Positions 1 to 8,899 of a DNA stretch of 64,000 nucleotides are shown here, one piece after another. This DNA is from Cellulosimicrobium funkei (GTDB taxonomy: Bacteria > Actinomycetota > Actinomycetes > Actinomycetales > Cellulomonadaceae). The stretch is from NCBI RefSeq assembly GCF_001019615.1, contig NZ_JNBQ01000017.1, positions 1-64,000 of the forward strand, read 5' to 3'. Within the stretch, counting starts at the first letter, position 1. Every line of letters starts with the position of its first letter. Both the position numbers and the translations under genes were made by a program. The notes beneath the pieces are model-generated. The model ran no database searches, was not told the origin of the DNA, and saw only the letters and a program-made list of their open reading frames with translations.

Positions 1-489
1 CGCGCGGCGTGGGCGGCGCTGGAGTCGACGTGGGCGGCGACGCTCGAGCGGGCGGCGGCCCTGCCCGCGAGCGCCGTGGACGTGTCGGTGGACGGCGAGT
101 GGTCGTTCGCGCAGACGTTGCGGCACCTGGTGCTGGCGACGGACGCGTGGTTGGGGCGGGCGGTGCTGGAGGTGGAGCAGCCGTTCCACCCGTTGGGGCA
201 GGCCGGCCCGCAGGCGGCGGAGGACGGGCTGGACCTGTCGTTGTTCGTGACGGGGACGCCGTCGTACGGGGAGGTGCTGGAGGCGCGCGCGGGCCGGGTG
301 GCGATGGTGCGGGACTTCCTGGCGGGGGTGACGTCGGAGGGGCTGGCGGTGGTACGGCGCAACCCCTGGTCGCCGCAGTACCCGGAGACGACGTTGTCGT
401 GCGTGCACGTGATCCTCGAGGAGGAGTGGGAGCACCACCGCTTCGCGGTGCGCGACCTGGACACGATCGAGGCGTCGTCCGGAGGGTGA
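1..489 (+). CDS. DinB-family protein (5' end outside window)
   Basis: Coding runs in frame from the first base of the window, so the true start lies upstream and about 162 residues are visible. The segment VDGEWSFAQTLRHLVLATDAW followed by a proline-rich loop and a C-terminal HVILEEEWEHHRFAVRDL is typical of actinobacterial DinB_2/DUF664 proteins, a four-helix fold related to metal-dependent mycothiol transferases. The histidines in LRHLV and EEWEHHR are in the usual metal-ligand places. An internal ATG-like start at 76 would delete the first helix and is unlikely. The substrate is unknown. The convergent lipoprotein gene starts its stop codon 25 bp further on. Confidence 0.8.
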   Translation, partial: RAAWAALESTWAATLERAAALPASAVDVSVDGEWSFAQTLRHLVLATDAWLGRAVLEVEQPFHPLGQAGPQAAEDGLDLSLFVTGTPSYGEVLEARAGRVAMVRDFLAGVTSEGLAVVRRNPWSPQYPETTLSCVHVILEEEWEHHRFAVRDLDTIEASSGG

Positions 490-514
490 GCGGGGCGGCC
501 TGAGCTCCCGGGGT

Positions 515-991
515 TCAGGGGGTGCGTGAGACCACGGCGGCGAGGTTGGGCGTGACGCGGGTGAGGCCGGCATCGGTGGGGAGGCCGTCGGGGACGAGGA
601 CCGCGGTGACCCGCGTCCCGTCCGGGGCGAGGAGGCTGAGCGGGAGGTCGGAGTCGTCGAGGTCGGTGACGAGGCCGCACGTGGCGGCTCCCGCGTCGTC
701 CTGCGGGGTGTCTCCTGGCACGACGGTGACGAGGCAGACGACGTCCTGCCCGTCGCGGCTGCCGGCCCCGGCGTAGAAGGTGACCCCGTCGAGCTCGCCC
801 AGGCGTCGGGCCGAGTCGGGGTCCATCTCGTCGGGCGTCATCGTGCCGGGGAGGGCGTCGTAGGGGACGGGCTCGTCGGCGAGGCGGGTCACGAGGTCGT
901 GGGCCGTCACCCCGCCGGAGCAGGCGGTGAGGGCGGCGAGCACGGCGGTGGCGAGGACGACGGGTCGGGTGCGACGACGGGGTTGGTCCAT
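515..991 (-). CDS. Putative lipoprotein of unknown function
   Basis: This 158-residue protein has a basic N-terminus, a short hydrophobic stretch and a lipobox ending LTAC at about residues 21-24, so it should be exported and lipidated on cysteine 24. Three further cysteines (in VVCLV and ATCGL, plus the lipid Cys) leave room for one disulfide in the mature domain. No known domain is recognised. It is followed on the same strand, upstream, by a methyltransferase gene 12 bp away, so the two could be co-transcribed from the methyltransferase side. Confidence 0.7.
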   Translation of the reverse strand: MDQPRRRTRPVVLATAVLAALTACSGGVTAHDLVTRLADEPVPYDALPGTMTPDEMDPDSARRLGELDGVTFYAGAGSRDGQDVVCLVTVVPGDTPQDDAGAATCGLVTDLDDSDLPLSLLAPDGTRVTAVLVPDGLPTDAGLTRVTPNLAAVVSRTP

Positions 992-1003
992 CGGGGTGGG
1001 ATA

Positions 1004-1789
1004 TCACGACGCGGAGGACGGGTGCGGCGGGCGCCGGTACACGGACACGTGGGAGCGGGACTCGGCGGTGAACGGCTCCCCCGCCCATCCCGCGTGGCGG
1101 GTCTCGAGCTCGAGGCCGGCGAGGCGGGCCATGAGGTCGAGCTCGGCGGGCCAGACGTACCGGTGGGGTGTGCGTCCCACCGTGGTGCGGCCGTCGTCGT
1201 CGAACCGGACGTGGTGGGACACGACGCGCTGGTGGAGGACGTCGTAGGTGTCGACGCCGAGGTAGCCGGGCTCGTCGTGCCAGACGGTCGCGGTACGGCC
1301 GGGCGGGAGGGCGCGCAGCTCGGGGACCCAGAGCTCGACGACGAACCGGCCTCCGGGGGCGAGGTGGCGGGCGGCGTTGCGGAAGCACGCGACCTGGGCG
1401 TCCTGGGTGAGCAGGTTCGAGATCGCGTTGTACACGAGGTAGACGAGCGTGTGCTCCCCCGGGACCCGGGCGGTGGCCATGTCGCCGACGACGACGGGCA
1501 GGGTCGTCTCGTCGGCCTTCTCGCGCAGCCGGGCGACCATGTGCCGGGAGATCTCGATGCCGGTCACGGGCACGCCGCGCGCGGCGAGCGGGATCGCGAC
1601 CCGGCCGGTGCCGACGGCGAGCTCGACCGCGCTCCCCCGGCCTGCGAGCGCCGCGAGCCGGTCGACGGCGGGGTCGAGGACGTCGGGTGCGAACATGCCC
1701 TCGCCGGGGGTGTCGTACCGGGCTGCGGCGCCGGCGTCCCAGAGGCGTTCCTGGTCGGTGCCGGCGAGGTCGGTGCGGAAGTCCGTCAT
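1004..1789 (-). CDS. Class I SAM-dependent methyltransferase
   Basis: A 261-residue soluble protein. SAM-binding motif I reads VELAVGTGRVA at about residues 55-65, an acidic residue ends strand 2 (GIEIS, about 78-81) and VGDMA (about 101-105) supplies the adenine-contacting aspartate. This is the Methyltransf_25/11 fold. The substrate cannot be deduced. The N-terminal YDTPGEGMF segment resembles the lid of small-molecule methyltransferases. The start ATG at 1789 has no obvious promoter hexamer close by. It is probably the first gene of a pair with the downstream lipoprotein. Confidence 0.8.
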   Translation of the reverse strand: MTDFRTDLAGTDQERLWDAGAAARYDTPGEGMFAPDVLDPAVDRLAALAGRGSAVELAVGTGRVAIPLAARGVPVTGIEISRHMVARLREKADETTLPVVVGDMATARVPGEHTLVYLVYNAISNLLTQDAQVACFRNAARHLAPGGRFVVELWVPELRALPPGRTATVWHDEPGYLGVDTYDVLHQRVVSHHVRFDDDGRTTVGRTPHRYVWPAELDLMARLAGLELETRHAGWAGEPFTAESRSHVSVYRRPPHPSSAS

Positions 1790-1887
1790 CGTGCGACGGT
1801 GCCAGGTGGCGTCCGTGGCGGTCCAGGGTTTTCGTGTCGACGTCTTCCCTGTCTCCGGTCCGGCGGGCGGGGCGCTACGGTGGCGCC

Positions 1888-2328
1888 ATGGACCGGGAGA
1901 CGTTCGTCGGCTATGTCCGTTCTCAGGGGTGGGGTGTCGTCGCGTCGCTGGGCGACGACGGCGGGCCCCAGGCCGCCTTCCTCGCGGTGGCGGCGACGGG
2001 CGCGGGCGAGCTGGTGTTCGACGCGCGTGCGACGTCGCGCAAGGTGGCGAACCTGGCTCGAGACCCGCGCGTCGCGGTGACCGTGGGTGGCACGGACGGG
2101 ACGACGCTGCAGTGCGAGGGCGTGGCGGACGTGCCGGTGGGTGCGGACCGGGAGCGCTGCGCCGCGGCGTACGCGGCGGCGTTCCCGCAGTTCGCGGGGT
2201 CGCTGGCCGACGACGGCATCGTCGTGCTGCGGGTCGTGCTCGCCTGGGCGCGGTACGGGGACTTCCGCGACGGCCGGTCCGTCATGACGCAGGTCGACGT
2301 GACCGGGTGGGGCCCGACCGGGGACTGA
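1888..2328 (+). CDS. Pyridoxamine 5'-phosphate oxidase family flavoprotein
   Basis: A 146-residue split-barrel protein that begins MDRETFVGYVRSQGWGVVAS and continues with RKVANLARDPRVAVTVGG, the FMN-contact pattern of small PNPOx-like/F420-dependent oxidoreductases. It is about two thirds the length of true PdxH and lacks the C-terminal PdxH segment, so it is probably an FMN-, heme- or F420-binding reductase and not the vitamin B6 enzyme. A TACGGT hexamer at 1876-1881 lies six bases before the ATG, the pattern of a leaderless promoter, which fixes this start over longer upstream options. Confidence 0.8.
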   Translation: MDRETFVGYVRSQGWGVVASLGDDGGPQAAFLAVAATGAGELVFDARATSRKVANLARDPRVAVTVGGTDGTTLQCEGVADVPVGADRERCAAAYAAAFPQFAGSLADDGIVVLRVVLAWARYGDFRDGRSVMTQVDVTGWGPTGD

Positions 2329-2353
2329 CGGCAGCCGGACCCCGGCCGGCCCG

Positions 2354-3100
2354 TCAGCCGAGCAGCGCCTGCTTCGCGCGCGCGAACTCGGTGTCGGTGA
2401 GGTCGCCGGCGCGGTGCAGGGCGGCGAGGCGTTCGAGGCGGGCGACGAGCGCCGCTCCCCCGTCGCCCGTGGTGGCGCTCGCGGCGGGTGTGCCGCGCCC
2501 GACGACGCGCCACAGGGCGCGGGCGAACACGCCGGGGCGTCGGGCGGTGCCCGCCTGGTCGGGCTGAAGGCGTGGCACGCGCGGCGAGGGGACGGTCCGG
2601 TCGTCGACGACGATGCTCCCGGGTCGCGTGTCCGCGAGCGAGCGCGCGAACCGGGCGAAGCGTGCGGACGACCCGTCGAGCAGGACGGCGCGGGTCGACC
2701 GCGCCCCGGGGTGCTCGTCGCGCCAGGTCACGACGACGGTCGGCCCGTCCCCGGTGACGGTCACGACGGGTCGCCCGGCGGGCTCGACCACGGTGTCGTC
2801 GCCGCGGACGAGGCGCAGCCGTGCGCCGTCCCACACGAGCCGGCCGCCGGCGACGTGGAACATGGCCGGGTAGCGGGGCGCGGCGGCGAAGCGCGACGTG
2901 TCGGGCACCCGGCCGGGGACGGTCACGACGCCTCCGGGTCGCCTCCGGGGCGGGGCCGGGAGGCGGCCGTCGGCGTGCGCGGCGAGCGCCTCGACGACCG
3001 GGACCGCGACCGTGACGGGGGCGACGGCCTCGACGCCGGGCTCCGGGGCCGGTCCTGCCGGCTGCGCCTCGGTGTGGCCCTCGGTCGCGCTGGTGCTCAT
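2354..3100 (-). CDS. SHOCT-domain protein
   Basis: A 248-residue protein with a low-complexity Ala/Pro N-terminus (about 1-65), a beta-rich central part (about 66-170, FHVAGGRLVWDG...RFARFARSLAD) and a C-terminal SHOCT motif, LERLAALHRAGDLTDTEFARAK (about 220-246). SHOCT motifs are short oligomerisation segments found at the ends of many unrelated actinobacterial proteins. No signal peptide or membrane helix is visible. The central region resembles the PH-like domains that often accompany SHOCT, but function is not known. It is convergent with the PNPOx-like gene, 25 bp away. Confidence 0.65.
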   Translation of the reverse strand: MSTSATEGHTEAQPAGPAPEPGVEAVAPVTVAVPVVEALAAHADGRLPAPPRRRPGGVVTVPGRVPDTSRFAAAPRYPAMFHVAGGRLVWDGARLRLVRGDDTVVEPAGRPVVTVTGDGPTVVVTWRDEHPGARSTRAVLLDGSSARFARFARSLADTRPGSIVVDDRTVPSPRVPRLQPDQAGTARRPGVFARALWRVVGRGTPAASATTGDGGAALVARLERLAALHRAGDLTDTEFARAKQALLG

Positions 3101-3197
3101 GGTGCTCCCCCGTCGTCGTCGGTCCCCCGATCCTGCCGCGCGACACCCTCCGAGAGCAACCCCTCGGGTGGTGTCGCCGCAGGTCAGGACGACGTGA

Positions 3198-3237
3198 GCG
3201 CGCCCCCGGCCGGGAGCACCGGTGGCCGGGGGCGCGC
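3198..3237 (-). terminator. Terminator of the LLM/FMN-reductase operon
   Basis: Perfect 14-bp GC-rich stem (3198-3211 with 3224-3237) and a 12-nt loop, 14 bp past the stop of the FMN reductase gene on the minus strand. No T-tract follows, as is usual in high-GC actinobacteria. Confidence 0.6.
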
Positions 3238-3251
3238 GGTCACGGGGTGGG

Positions 3252-3890
3252 TCAGAGTCCGCCGAGCAGCGCCGTGAAGTCGGGCGTGGCCGCGAACGGG
3301 TCGGCGGGGCCGGTGTTCTTGCGCAGGGCGACCTTCTCCGCGAGCTCGCGTCCCGCGCGCGCGATCCGGGCGGGCAGCCCGCCGCCGGCGTCGGCCTCGG
3401 CGGCGGCCCAGTCGTCCGTCGCGGCGAACACGGACGTCGTGGCGACGTCGGCCCGCAGGTAGGTGAACAGCGGCCGAAGGGAGTACTCGAGCGCGAGCGA
3501 GTGGCGCGAGGTGCCGCCGGTCGCGCCGAGCAGCACGGGCGTGCCGGTGAGCGAGTCCTTGTCGAGGACGTCGACGAACGACTTGAGCAGCCCGGAGTAC
3601 GTGGTGGTGAACAGCGGGGTGGTCACGACGATCCCGTCGGCGGCGGTCAGGCGCTCGAGGACCCCGGCGAGCTCGCCCGTGGGGAAGCCGGTGAGCATGG
3701 CGTCGACGACGGCGTGCGCGTGGTCGCGCAGCTCGACGGTCTCGACCTCGGCGCTCACGCCGAGGCCCTGGAGCTCGCGCACGGTGGCCTCGCCGAGCCG
3801 GTCGGCGAGCAGGCGCGTGGAGGACGGCTTGGACAGGCCGGCGGACACCACGACGAGGCGGCGGTCCGGGGCGGGGGTGCTGGCGGTCAT
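3252..3890 (-). CDS. NAD(P)H-dependent FMN reductase, CE1759-type partner of an LLM monooxygenase
   Basis: A 212-residue flavodoxin-like reductase. Near the N-terminus LVVVSAGLSKPSSTRLLADRL is the phosphate-binding loop of SsuE/NADPH-dependent FMN reductases, and PLFTTTYSGLLKSFVDVLD (about 100-120) is the flavin-stacking segment of that family. The pairing with the luciferase-like monooxygenase just upstream matches the actinobacterial CE1758/CE1759 two-component families, in which this protein would supply reduced FMN. The start is ATG 3890; the longer upstream frame is only the antisense-rich continuation into the monooxygenase gene. The 170-bp gap to the monooxygenase holds no promoter I can identify, so one transcript is likely. 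Confidence 0.85.
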   Translation of the reverse strand: MTASTPAPDRRLVVVSAGLSKPSSTRLLADRLGEATVRELQGLGVSAEVETVELRDHAHAVVDAMLTGFPTGELAGVLERLTAADGIVVTTPLFTTTYSGLLKSFVDVLDKDSLTGTPVLLGATGGTSRHSLALEYSLRPLFTYLRADVATTSVFAATDDWAAAEADAGGGLPARIARAGRELAEKVALRKNTGPADPFAATPDFTALLGGL

Positions 3891-4060
3891 GCGGTGCTCC
3901 TGGGGTGTGGCGAGTCGTGCGGGGGTCGGCCCGTCGCCGGGCCGGGTGGTGCGGGTGCCCGACGGCGGCCGGTCGACCGGGTGCGCGGGGCACCCCTCGA
4001 CCGTACGTCGTCGGGCGGCCGGTCTCGCGGCCGGTCGTGCCGGCCGCGGGACGGCGCGGG

Positions 4061-5248
4061 CTACAGCCCGAACGCGGCGCCGGCCTTCGCCGGCTCCTGG
4101 TCGTCCTCGGCGGTGCGCCCGGTCCAGCGGTCCTCGGTGCCGCCGACGTGCGCGGCGCCCTCGGTCCCGGCGGCGCGGGCCGCGGCGACCCGCTCGGCGT
4201 GGCTCGGCGGGTTCGCCGGCACGTGCGCGGGCCGGGCGGCCTCCATCTCCTTGCGGAGCACGGGCACGACCTCGCCCGCGAGGAGGTCGATCTGCTCGAG
4301 CACCGTCTTGAGCGGCAGGCCGGCGTGGTCCATGAGGAACAGCTGACGCTGGTAGTCGCCCACGTGCTCGCGCATCGCGGCGTACCGGTCGATCACCTGC
4401 TGCGGGGAGCCGACGGTGAGCGGCGTCTCGCGCGTGAAGTCCTCCATCGACGGGCCGTGCCCGTACACGGGCGCGTTGTCGAAGTAGGGGCGGAACTCGT
4501 CCCACGCCTTCTGGGAGTCCTTGCGCATGAACACCTGGCCGCCGAGCCCGACGATCGCGGTGTCCGCGGGGCCGTGGCCGTGGTGCTCCCAGCGCTGGCG
4601 GTAGAACTGCACCATCTGCTTCGTGTGGCTGATGGGCCAGAAGATGTTGTTGTGGAAGAACCCGTCGCCGTAGTAGGCCGCCTGCTCGGCGATCTCGGGG
4701 CTGCGGATCGACCCGTGCCACACGAACGGCGGCACGCCGTCCAGCGGGCGCGGGGTCGAGGTGAAGCCCTGCAGCGGGGTGCGGAACTTGCCCTCCCAGT
4801 CCACGACGTCCTCGGTCCACAGGCGACGCAGCAGCGCGTAGTTCTCGATCGCGAGCGGGATGCCGTTGCGGATGTCCTGCCCGAACCACGGGTACACCGG
4901 GCCCGTGTTGCCGCGGCCCATCATGAGGTCCATGCGCCCGTTCGAGATGACCTGGAGCATCGCGTACTCCTCCGCGAGGCGCACCGGGTCGTTCGTCGTG
5001 ATGAGGGTCGTGGACGTCGACAGGACGATGTTCTTCGTCACACCGGTGAGGTAGCCGAGCATGGTCGTCGGCGAGGACGGGACGAACGGCGGGTTGTGGT
5101 GCTCGCCCGTGGCGAAGACGTCCAGGCCCGCCTCGTCCGCGTGCTTCGCGATGGTCAGCATCGCGCGCACGCGCTCGGTGTCGTCGGGGGTCCGGCCCGT
5201 CGTGGGGTCCGTCGTGACGTCGCCGACGGTGAAGATGCCGAACTGCAT
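4061..5248 (-). CDS. LLM-class flavin-dependent monooxygenase, CE1758 family
   Basis: A 395-residue bacterial-luciferase-like TIM barrel: MQFGIFTVGDV start, FATGEHHNPPFVPSSP (active-site His pair, about 45-60), LMMGRGNTGPVYPWFG (about 109-124) and a FHNNIFWP segment. It should use FMNH2 from the neighbouring reductase and O2 to oxidise an unknown, probably organosulfur or aromatic, substrate. The C-terminal about 50 residues are low-complexity and probably disordered. A GGGAG ribosome-binding site sits 7 nt before the ATG, and a perfect 12-bp palindrome lies 35 bp upstream in the promoter. Confidence 0.87.
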   Translation of the reverse strand: MQFGIFTVGDVTTDPTTGRTPDDTERVRAMLTIAKHADEAGLDVFATGEHHNPPFVPSSPTTMLGYLTGVTKNIVLSTSTTLITTNDPVRLAEEYAMLQVISNGRMDLMMGRGNTGPVYPWFGQDIRNGIPLAIENYALLRRLWTEDVVDWEGKFRTPLQGFTSTPRPLDGVPPFVWHGSIRSPEIAEQAAYYGDGFFHNNIFWPISHTKQMVQFYRQRWEHHGHGPADTAIVGLGGQVFMRKDSQKAWDEFRPYFDNAPVYGHGPSMEDFTRETPLTVGSPQQVIDRYAAMREHVGDYQRQLFLMDHAGLPLKTVLEQIDLLAGEVVPVLRKEMEAARPAHVPANPPSHAERVAAARAAGTEGAAHVGGTEDRWTGRTAEDDQEPAKAGAAFGL

Positions 5249-5282
5249 GGTGTGCTCCCGTGAGTCCTAGGTCGATGCGTTT

Positions 5283-5294
5283 GCATGTACATGC
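5283..5294. promoter_or_regulatory. Palindromic operator upstream of the LLM monooxygenase
   Basis: GCATGTACATGC is a perfect 12-bp inverted repeat. It lies within the spacer after a TTGAGC -35-like hexamer on the minus strand. Its placement suggests a MarR- or TetR-type repressor site, but no such regulator is encoded next to it in this window. Confidence 0.5.
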
Positions 5295-5510
5295 CGCTCA
5301 ACCCCCCGCCCCGCGGGTTTGTTCCCGGGTCCTCGCGCCGCCGGTGTGAGCGTGCGCACGTCCGGGCGGTGGCGGCCGTGACGAGTTGCGTCGGGCATCG
5401 AAACCCGGGAGCCTGGGACCGCGACGCGCCGAGGCGGACCGGCCGGGCGCCGTGGGGGGCGGCGAGGCCGCGGACACCCCGCGACGTTCACCGGACCTTC
5501 ACGACGCGTC

Positions 5511-5536
5511 GGAACACCGACCGACGGTGAGGCGTT
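5511..5536 (+). promoter_or_regulatory. Sigma-R/SigH-type promoter of rbpA
   Basis: GGAAC at 5511-5515 and GTT at 5534-5536 are separated by exactly 18 bp, the consensus of the actinobacterial disulfide-stress sigma factor (sigma-R in Streptomyces, SigH in mycobacteria). It lies 78 bp before the rbpA start. rbpA is a known sigma-R target in Streptomyces. The rest of the 5249-5614 gap (5300-5510) shows no gene. Confidence 0.6.
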
Positions 5537-5614
5537 GCCTCTCGTAGACCGGGCCGCTGCCCGCACCCCACCGGGCGCGCCCACCCACCCCCGAAGACCC
5601 CTCAGGAGGACACC

Positions 5615-5959
5615 ATGGCCGACCGTTCGCTGCGCGGGATGAGCATCGGTGCGAAGAGCATGGAGTCGGACGAGGGCGTCGACTTCGCCCCCCGCTTCCA
5701 GGCGCACTACGACTGCCCCAACGGGCACACCATCATCCTGCCGTTCTCGACCGACGCCGAGGTCCCCCCGGTGTGGGAGTGCCGCTGCGGCGCCGAGGCG
5801 CTCCTGCGCGACGCGGAGCGTCCCGAGCCCAAGGCCGGCAAGCCCGCCCGCACCCACTGGGACATGCTGCTCGAGCGCCGCACGATCTCCGAGCTCGAGG
5901 AGCTCCTCGACGAGCGCCTCGGCCTGCTGCGCGCCGGCAAGCTGCGCCGCAGCGCCTGA
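5615..5959 (+). CDS. rbpA: RNA polymerase-binding protein RbpA
   Basis: A 114-residue protein that matches RbpA throughout: MADRSLRGMSIGAKSMES N-terminal tail, a zinc-ribbon-like core with CPNGH and CRCG (about 34-38 and 57-60), the basic linker, and the sigma-interaction domain RTHWDMLLERRTISELEELLDERL (about 79-102). RbpA binds RNA polymerase and the group I/II sigma factors and stabilises open complexes at actinobacterial promoters. The two Cys/His clusters suggest a zinc-binding form as in Streptomyces, unlike the mycobacterial protein. A strong AGGAGG precedes the ATG by 7 nt. A sigma-R-type promoter lies 78 bp upstream and a hairpin terminator follows. Confidence 0.96.
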   Translation: MADRSLRGMSIGAKSMESDEGVDFAPRFQAHYDCPNGHTIILPFSTDAEVPPVWECRCGAEALLRDAERPEPKAGKPARTHWDMLLERRTISELEELLDERLGLLRAGKLRRSA

Positions 5960-5983
5960 CACCGCGCGGTCGCCCGACGACCG

Positions 5984-6017
5984 GAGAGGCCCGGACCCCG
6001 CAGGGTCCGGGCCTCTC
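5984..6017 (+). terminator. rbpA terminator hairpin
   Basis: A perfect 15-bp stem (5984-5998 with 6003-6017) with a 4-nt loop, 25 bp after the rbpA stop. No T-run follows. Confidence 0.8.
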
Positions 6018-6085
6018 GTGCGTCACGGGCAGGTCGCAGGCCCCCGCCCCGCTCGCGCACCGCTCCGTCCCCGCTGCGCCCGGCC

Positions 6086-6853
6086 TCAGCGAGAGGCCCG
6101 GCTCCCCCGCCCCCGGACCGCCCCCGCGAGCTGGGCGGCGCGGCGTCGCGCACCCCACACCGTCACCTTCCACAGCGCCTCGGTGACGATCGCGCGGCTC
6201 ATCTTCGACCGGCCCGCGGTGCGCTCGACGAACGTGATCGGCACCTCGACCACCCGCCCGCCCGCACGCACGACCCGCCAGGCCATGTCCACCTGGAAGC
6301 AGTAGCCGTGCGACTCCACGCTCGCGAGGTCGACGGCGCGCAGCGCGTCGGCGCGGTACGCGCGGAAGCCCGCCGTCGCGTCCCCCAGGTCCAGCCCGAG
6401 CGCGACGCGCACGTACACGTTCCCCGCCCGCGAGAGCACCTCGCGGTGCCACGGCCAGTTCTCCACCCGCCCGCCCGGCACCCAGCGCGAGCCGATGACG
6501 AGGTCAGCACCGTCGCCGGGCTCCCCCGCCGGGGCGAGCGCCGCGAGCAGGGACGGCAGCTGCTCGGGCTGGTGCGACCCGTCGGCGTCCATCTCGACCA
6601 GGACGTCGTACCCGGCGTCCAGGCCCCAGCCGAACCCCGCGACGTACGCGGCGCCCAGGCCCTCCTTGCCCGCCCGGTGCAGCACGTGCACGCCCGGGTC
6701 CGCGACGGCCGCGGCGTCGGCGAGGTCGCCCGTCCCGTCCGGGCTCGCGTCGTCGACCACGAGCACGTCCGCGTCGGGCACCGCGGCACGCAGGCGCGCG
6801 AGCGTGCCCGGTAGGGTCAGCGCCTCGTCGTACGTGGGCACGACGACGAGCAC
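6086..6853 (-). CDS. ppm1: Polyprenol monophosphomannose synthase (Ppm1-like GT2)
   Basis: A 255-residue family-2 glycosyltransferase. VVVPTYDEA begins the fold, [12 protein letters not shown] and [11 protein letters not shown] (about 85-95) carry the nucleotide-sugar aspartates, and RTAGRSKMS is the typical dolichol-phosphate-mannose synthase loop. It transfers mannose from GDP-mannose to polyprenyl phosphate, the donor for lipoglycan and glycoprotein mannosylation. The frame is closed by a TGA 39 nt upstream, leaving GTG 6853 as the only start. That start lies 37 nt inside lnt, so translation is coupled. In M. tuberculosis the two activities are fused in one protein; here they are separate but overlapping. 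Confidence 0.9.
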   Translation of the reverse strand: MLVVVPTYDEALTLPGTLARLRAAVPDADVLVVDDASPDGTGDLADAAAVADPGVHVLHRAGKEGLGAAYVAGFGWGLDAGYDVLVEMDADGSHQPEQLPSLLAALAPAGEPGDGADLVIGSRWVPGGRVENWPWHREVLSRAGNVYVRVALGLDLGDATAGFRAYRADALRAVDLASVESHGYCFQVDMAWRVVRAGGRVVEVPITFVERTAGRSKMSRAIVTEALWKVTVWGARRRAAQLAGAVRGRGSRASR

Positions 6854-8625
6854 GCGGCCCGGCGCGGCGGGCTCCCCGGGGGCGCTCGCTCACCGCGCGG
6901 CGTCCCCGGTCGCAGCGGACGTCGCGGACGCCCGGACCGCGCGGCGCTCGCGGACGGCGCCCACGACCCCGCCGCGAGCAGGCCGAGCGCGAGGAGCTCG
7001 ACGACGCGCCCGGGCCAGTCCCCCGCCTGCACGGCCGGGGTCAGGCTCGTGCGCAGCGGCAGGTCCGCGACGAGCTGGTCGGCGGTGAACAGCCCGGTGC
7101 TCTGCAGCAGGGTGCCGTCGGGGGCGATGACGCCGCTCACGCCGACGGTCGAGACCTGCACGGTCGCGCGCCCGGTCGACACGGCGCGCAGCCGCGACAT
7201 GGCGAGCTGCTGCGTGGACTCGGCGGTGTACCCGAAGGAGGCGTTGTTGGTCTGCACGACGAGCACCTCGGCGCCCGCGTCCACGGCGTCGTTCACGAGG
7301 CCGTCGTAGGCGACCTCGAAGCAGATGACGACGCCGAGCGGCACGGTGCGCCCGAGGCGCTCGGACGCGAGGTCGACGACCCCGGTCTCGGTGCCGGGGA
7401 TCATGTCGATGCTCACGCGGTCGACCTGGTCGGAGAAGATCCGCAGCAGCGATCGCAGCGGGATGTACTCGCCGAACGGCGCGGGGTGCTGCTTGGCGTA
7501 CCGGTCCACGACGCCCGCGCCGGGCTCCCACAGCAGCGACACGTTGTACCGGCCGCCGGTCTCGGGGTACTCCTGGGCGCCGACGAGGATCGGGGCGCCG
7601 ACCTCGCGCGCGGCGTCGTCGATGGCGCGCGCGACGTCGGGCGCGGTCTGCGGGTCGAGGTCGGACCCGTTCTCCGGCCACAGCACGACGTCGAGGTCGC
7701 CGGGCTCCACCTGGTCCAGCAGCGCGACGGTCCCCTGCAGGTGGTTGTTCAGCACCTCCGCCCGGTTCGCGAACGACCCGAGGCCGGGCTCGCCCACGTT
7801 GCCCTGCACGGCGCCGACGGCGAGCGTCCCCGCCTCGGCGCGCGTGTCGAGCGGCACGAGCAGCGGCGCCGCGACGAGCGCGCCGGCCACGGCGACGGGG
7901 ACGACGACGCCCGTCACGCCGCCGCGGCGGCGCACCAGCGCGAGGACGGCGACCGCGAGCAGCGACCCGGCGAGCGCGACGAGCAGGGACACGAGGACCT
8001 CGCCCCCGAGCCACGCCGCGCGCCCGAGCGGGGAGTCCGCCTGGGAGAACGCGAGCCGGCCCCAGGGGAAGCCCCCGAAAGGGACCTCGGTGCGTGCCTG
8101 CTCGACACCGACGAACAGCAGCGCGAACGCGACGGCCCGCGCCCACGGGCGCCCGGCCAGCCACGGCCAGCGCCGCGCCCACACCCACGCGGCGCCGAGC
8201 ACGGCGACGAAGCACGCCTCCATGACGGACAGCGCGACCCACGGCACGGTCTCGGTCGCGTAGTTGGCCCACCACAGGTGCGGCAGGAAGAACGCCAGGC
8301 CCCACACGAGCCCGACGAGGAAGCCCCACCGCGCACCGTCGCGGCGCAACGCCCAGAACAGCGCGGCGACGCCGACGAACGCGAGAGGCCACCACCCGCG
8401 GTCGGGGAACGCCGCGTCGCTGACCAGGCCGCCCGCGAGGGCCAGGAGCAGCGTGAGCGGCCGCGACGGCGTCCCGACCCGGGTGCGCGCGTCCGCCGCG
8501 CCGGGGACGTCGGGGCCGGTCTCCGTGGGTCCGGCCGCGGGTGCCGACGAGATCGTGGCGGGGGCGTCAGGTCCGACGGGGCGGGATCGCCCGGCCGGGG
8601 CGGCCGTGGGCTCGGGGGCGTGCAC
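6817..8625 (-). CDS. lnt: Apolipoprotein N-acyltransferase
   Basis: A 602-residue membrane enzyme with a polar N-terminal tail of about 50 residues, about six hydrophobic helices, then a nitrilase-type periplasmic domain. The catalytic triad is visible: Glu in [12 protein letters not shown], Lys in [14 protein letters not shown] and Cys in [11 protein letters not shown]. It N-acylates the lipid-modified cysteine of lipoproteins such as those in this window. GTG 8625 is preceded at six bases by TAGGGT (8632-8637), consistent with a leaderless transcript. The last codons overlap ppm1. Confidence 0.92.
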   Translation of the reverse strand: MHAPEPTAAPAGRSRPVGPDAPATISSAPAAGPTETGPDVPGAADARTRVGTPSRPLTLLLALAGGLVSDAAFPDRGWWPLAFVGVAALFWALRRDGARWGFLVGLVWGLAFFLPHLWWANYATETVPWVALSVMEACFVAVLGAAWVWARRWPWLAGRPWARAVAFALLFVGVEQARTEVPFGGFPWGRLAFSQADSPLGRAAWLGGEVLVSLLVALAGSLLAVAVLALVRRRGGVTGVVVPVAVAGALVAAPLLVPLDTRAEAGTLAVGAVQGNVGEPGLGSFANRAEVLNNHLQGTVALLDQVEPGDLDVVLWPENGSDLDPQTAPDVARAIDDAAREVGAPILVGAQEYPETGGRYNVSLLWEPGAGVVDRYAKQHPAPFGEYIPLRSLLRIFSDQVDRVSIDMIPGTETGVVDLASERLGRTVPLGVVICFEVAYDGLVNDAVDAGAEVLVVQTNNASFGYTAESTQQLAMSRLRAVSTGRATVQVSTVGVSGVIAPDGTLLQSTGLFTADQLVADLPLRTSLTPAVQAGDWPGRVVELLALGLLAAGSWAPSASAARSGRPRRPLRPGTPRGERAPPGSPPRRAACSSSCPRTTRR

Positions 8626-8899
8626 GGGTGCACCCTACGCCACCCACCTGCACGGACCCGGGTCCGCGGCGGCGGCCCAGCGGGTGAACGAGGGGTGGTG
8701 TGTGCGGGCCCGCGCGCCCTTCGGCCCGTACACCGCCGCCACCGGCGGAGCACGTTTTCTACTGAGCGCGCGGGCCCGGCCAGGTACCCGGCGCGGCACG
8801 CCGAGGGGTCGTCGTCGGTGGCTGATCCCCCTGCGGCCGCGGGGGCCGGAACACCCTGTCGAACCTACTCCGGCTCAGGGCCGTGTCAAGCGGTAGCGG
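8626..8899. other. Intergenic region between amidohydrolase and lnt
   Basis: A 274-bp gap with no supported gene. It holds the lnt -10 hexamer (8632-8637, minus strand) and a GC palindrome-rich hairpin around 8827-8845 that could end the amidohydrolase transcript. Confidence 0.5.
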
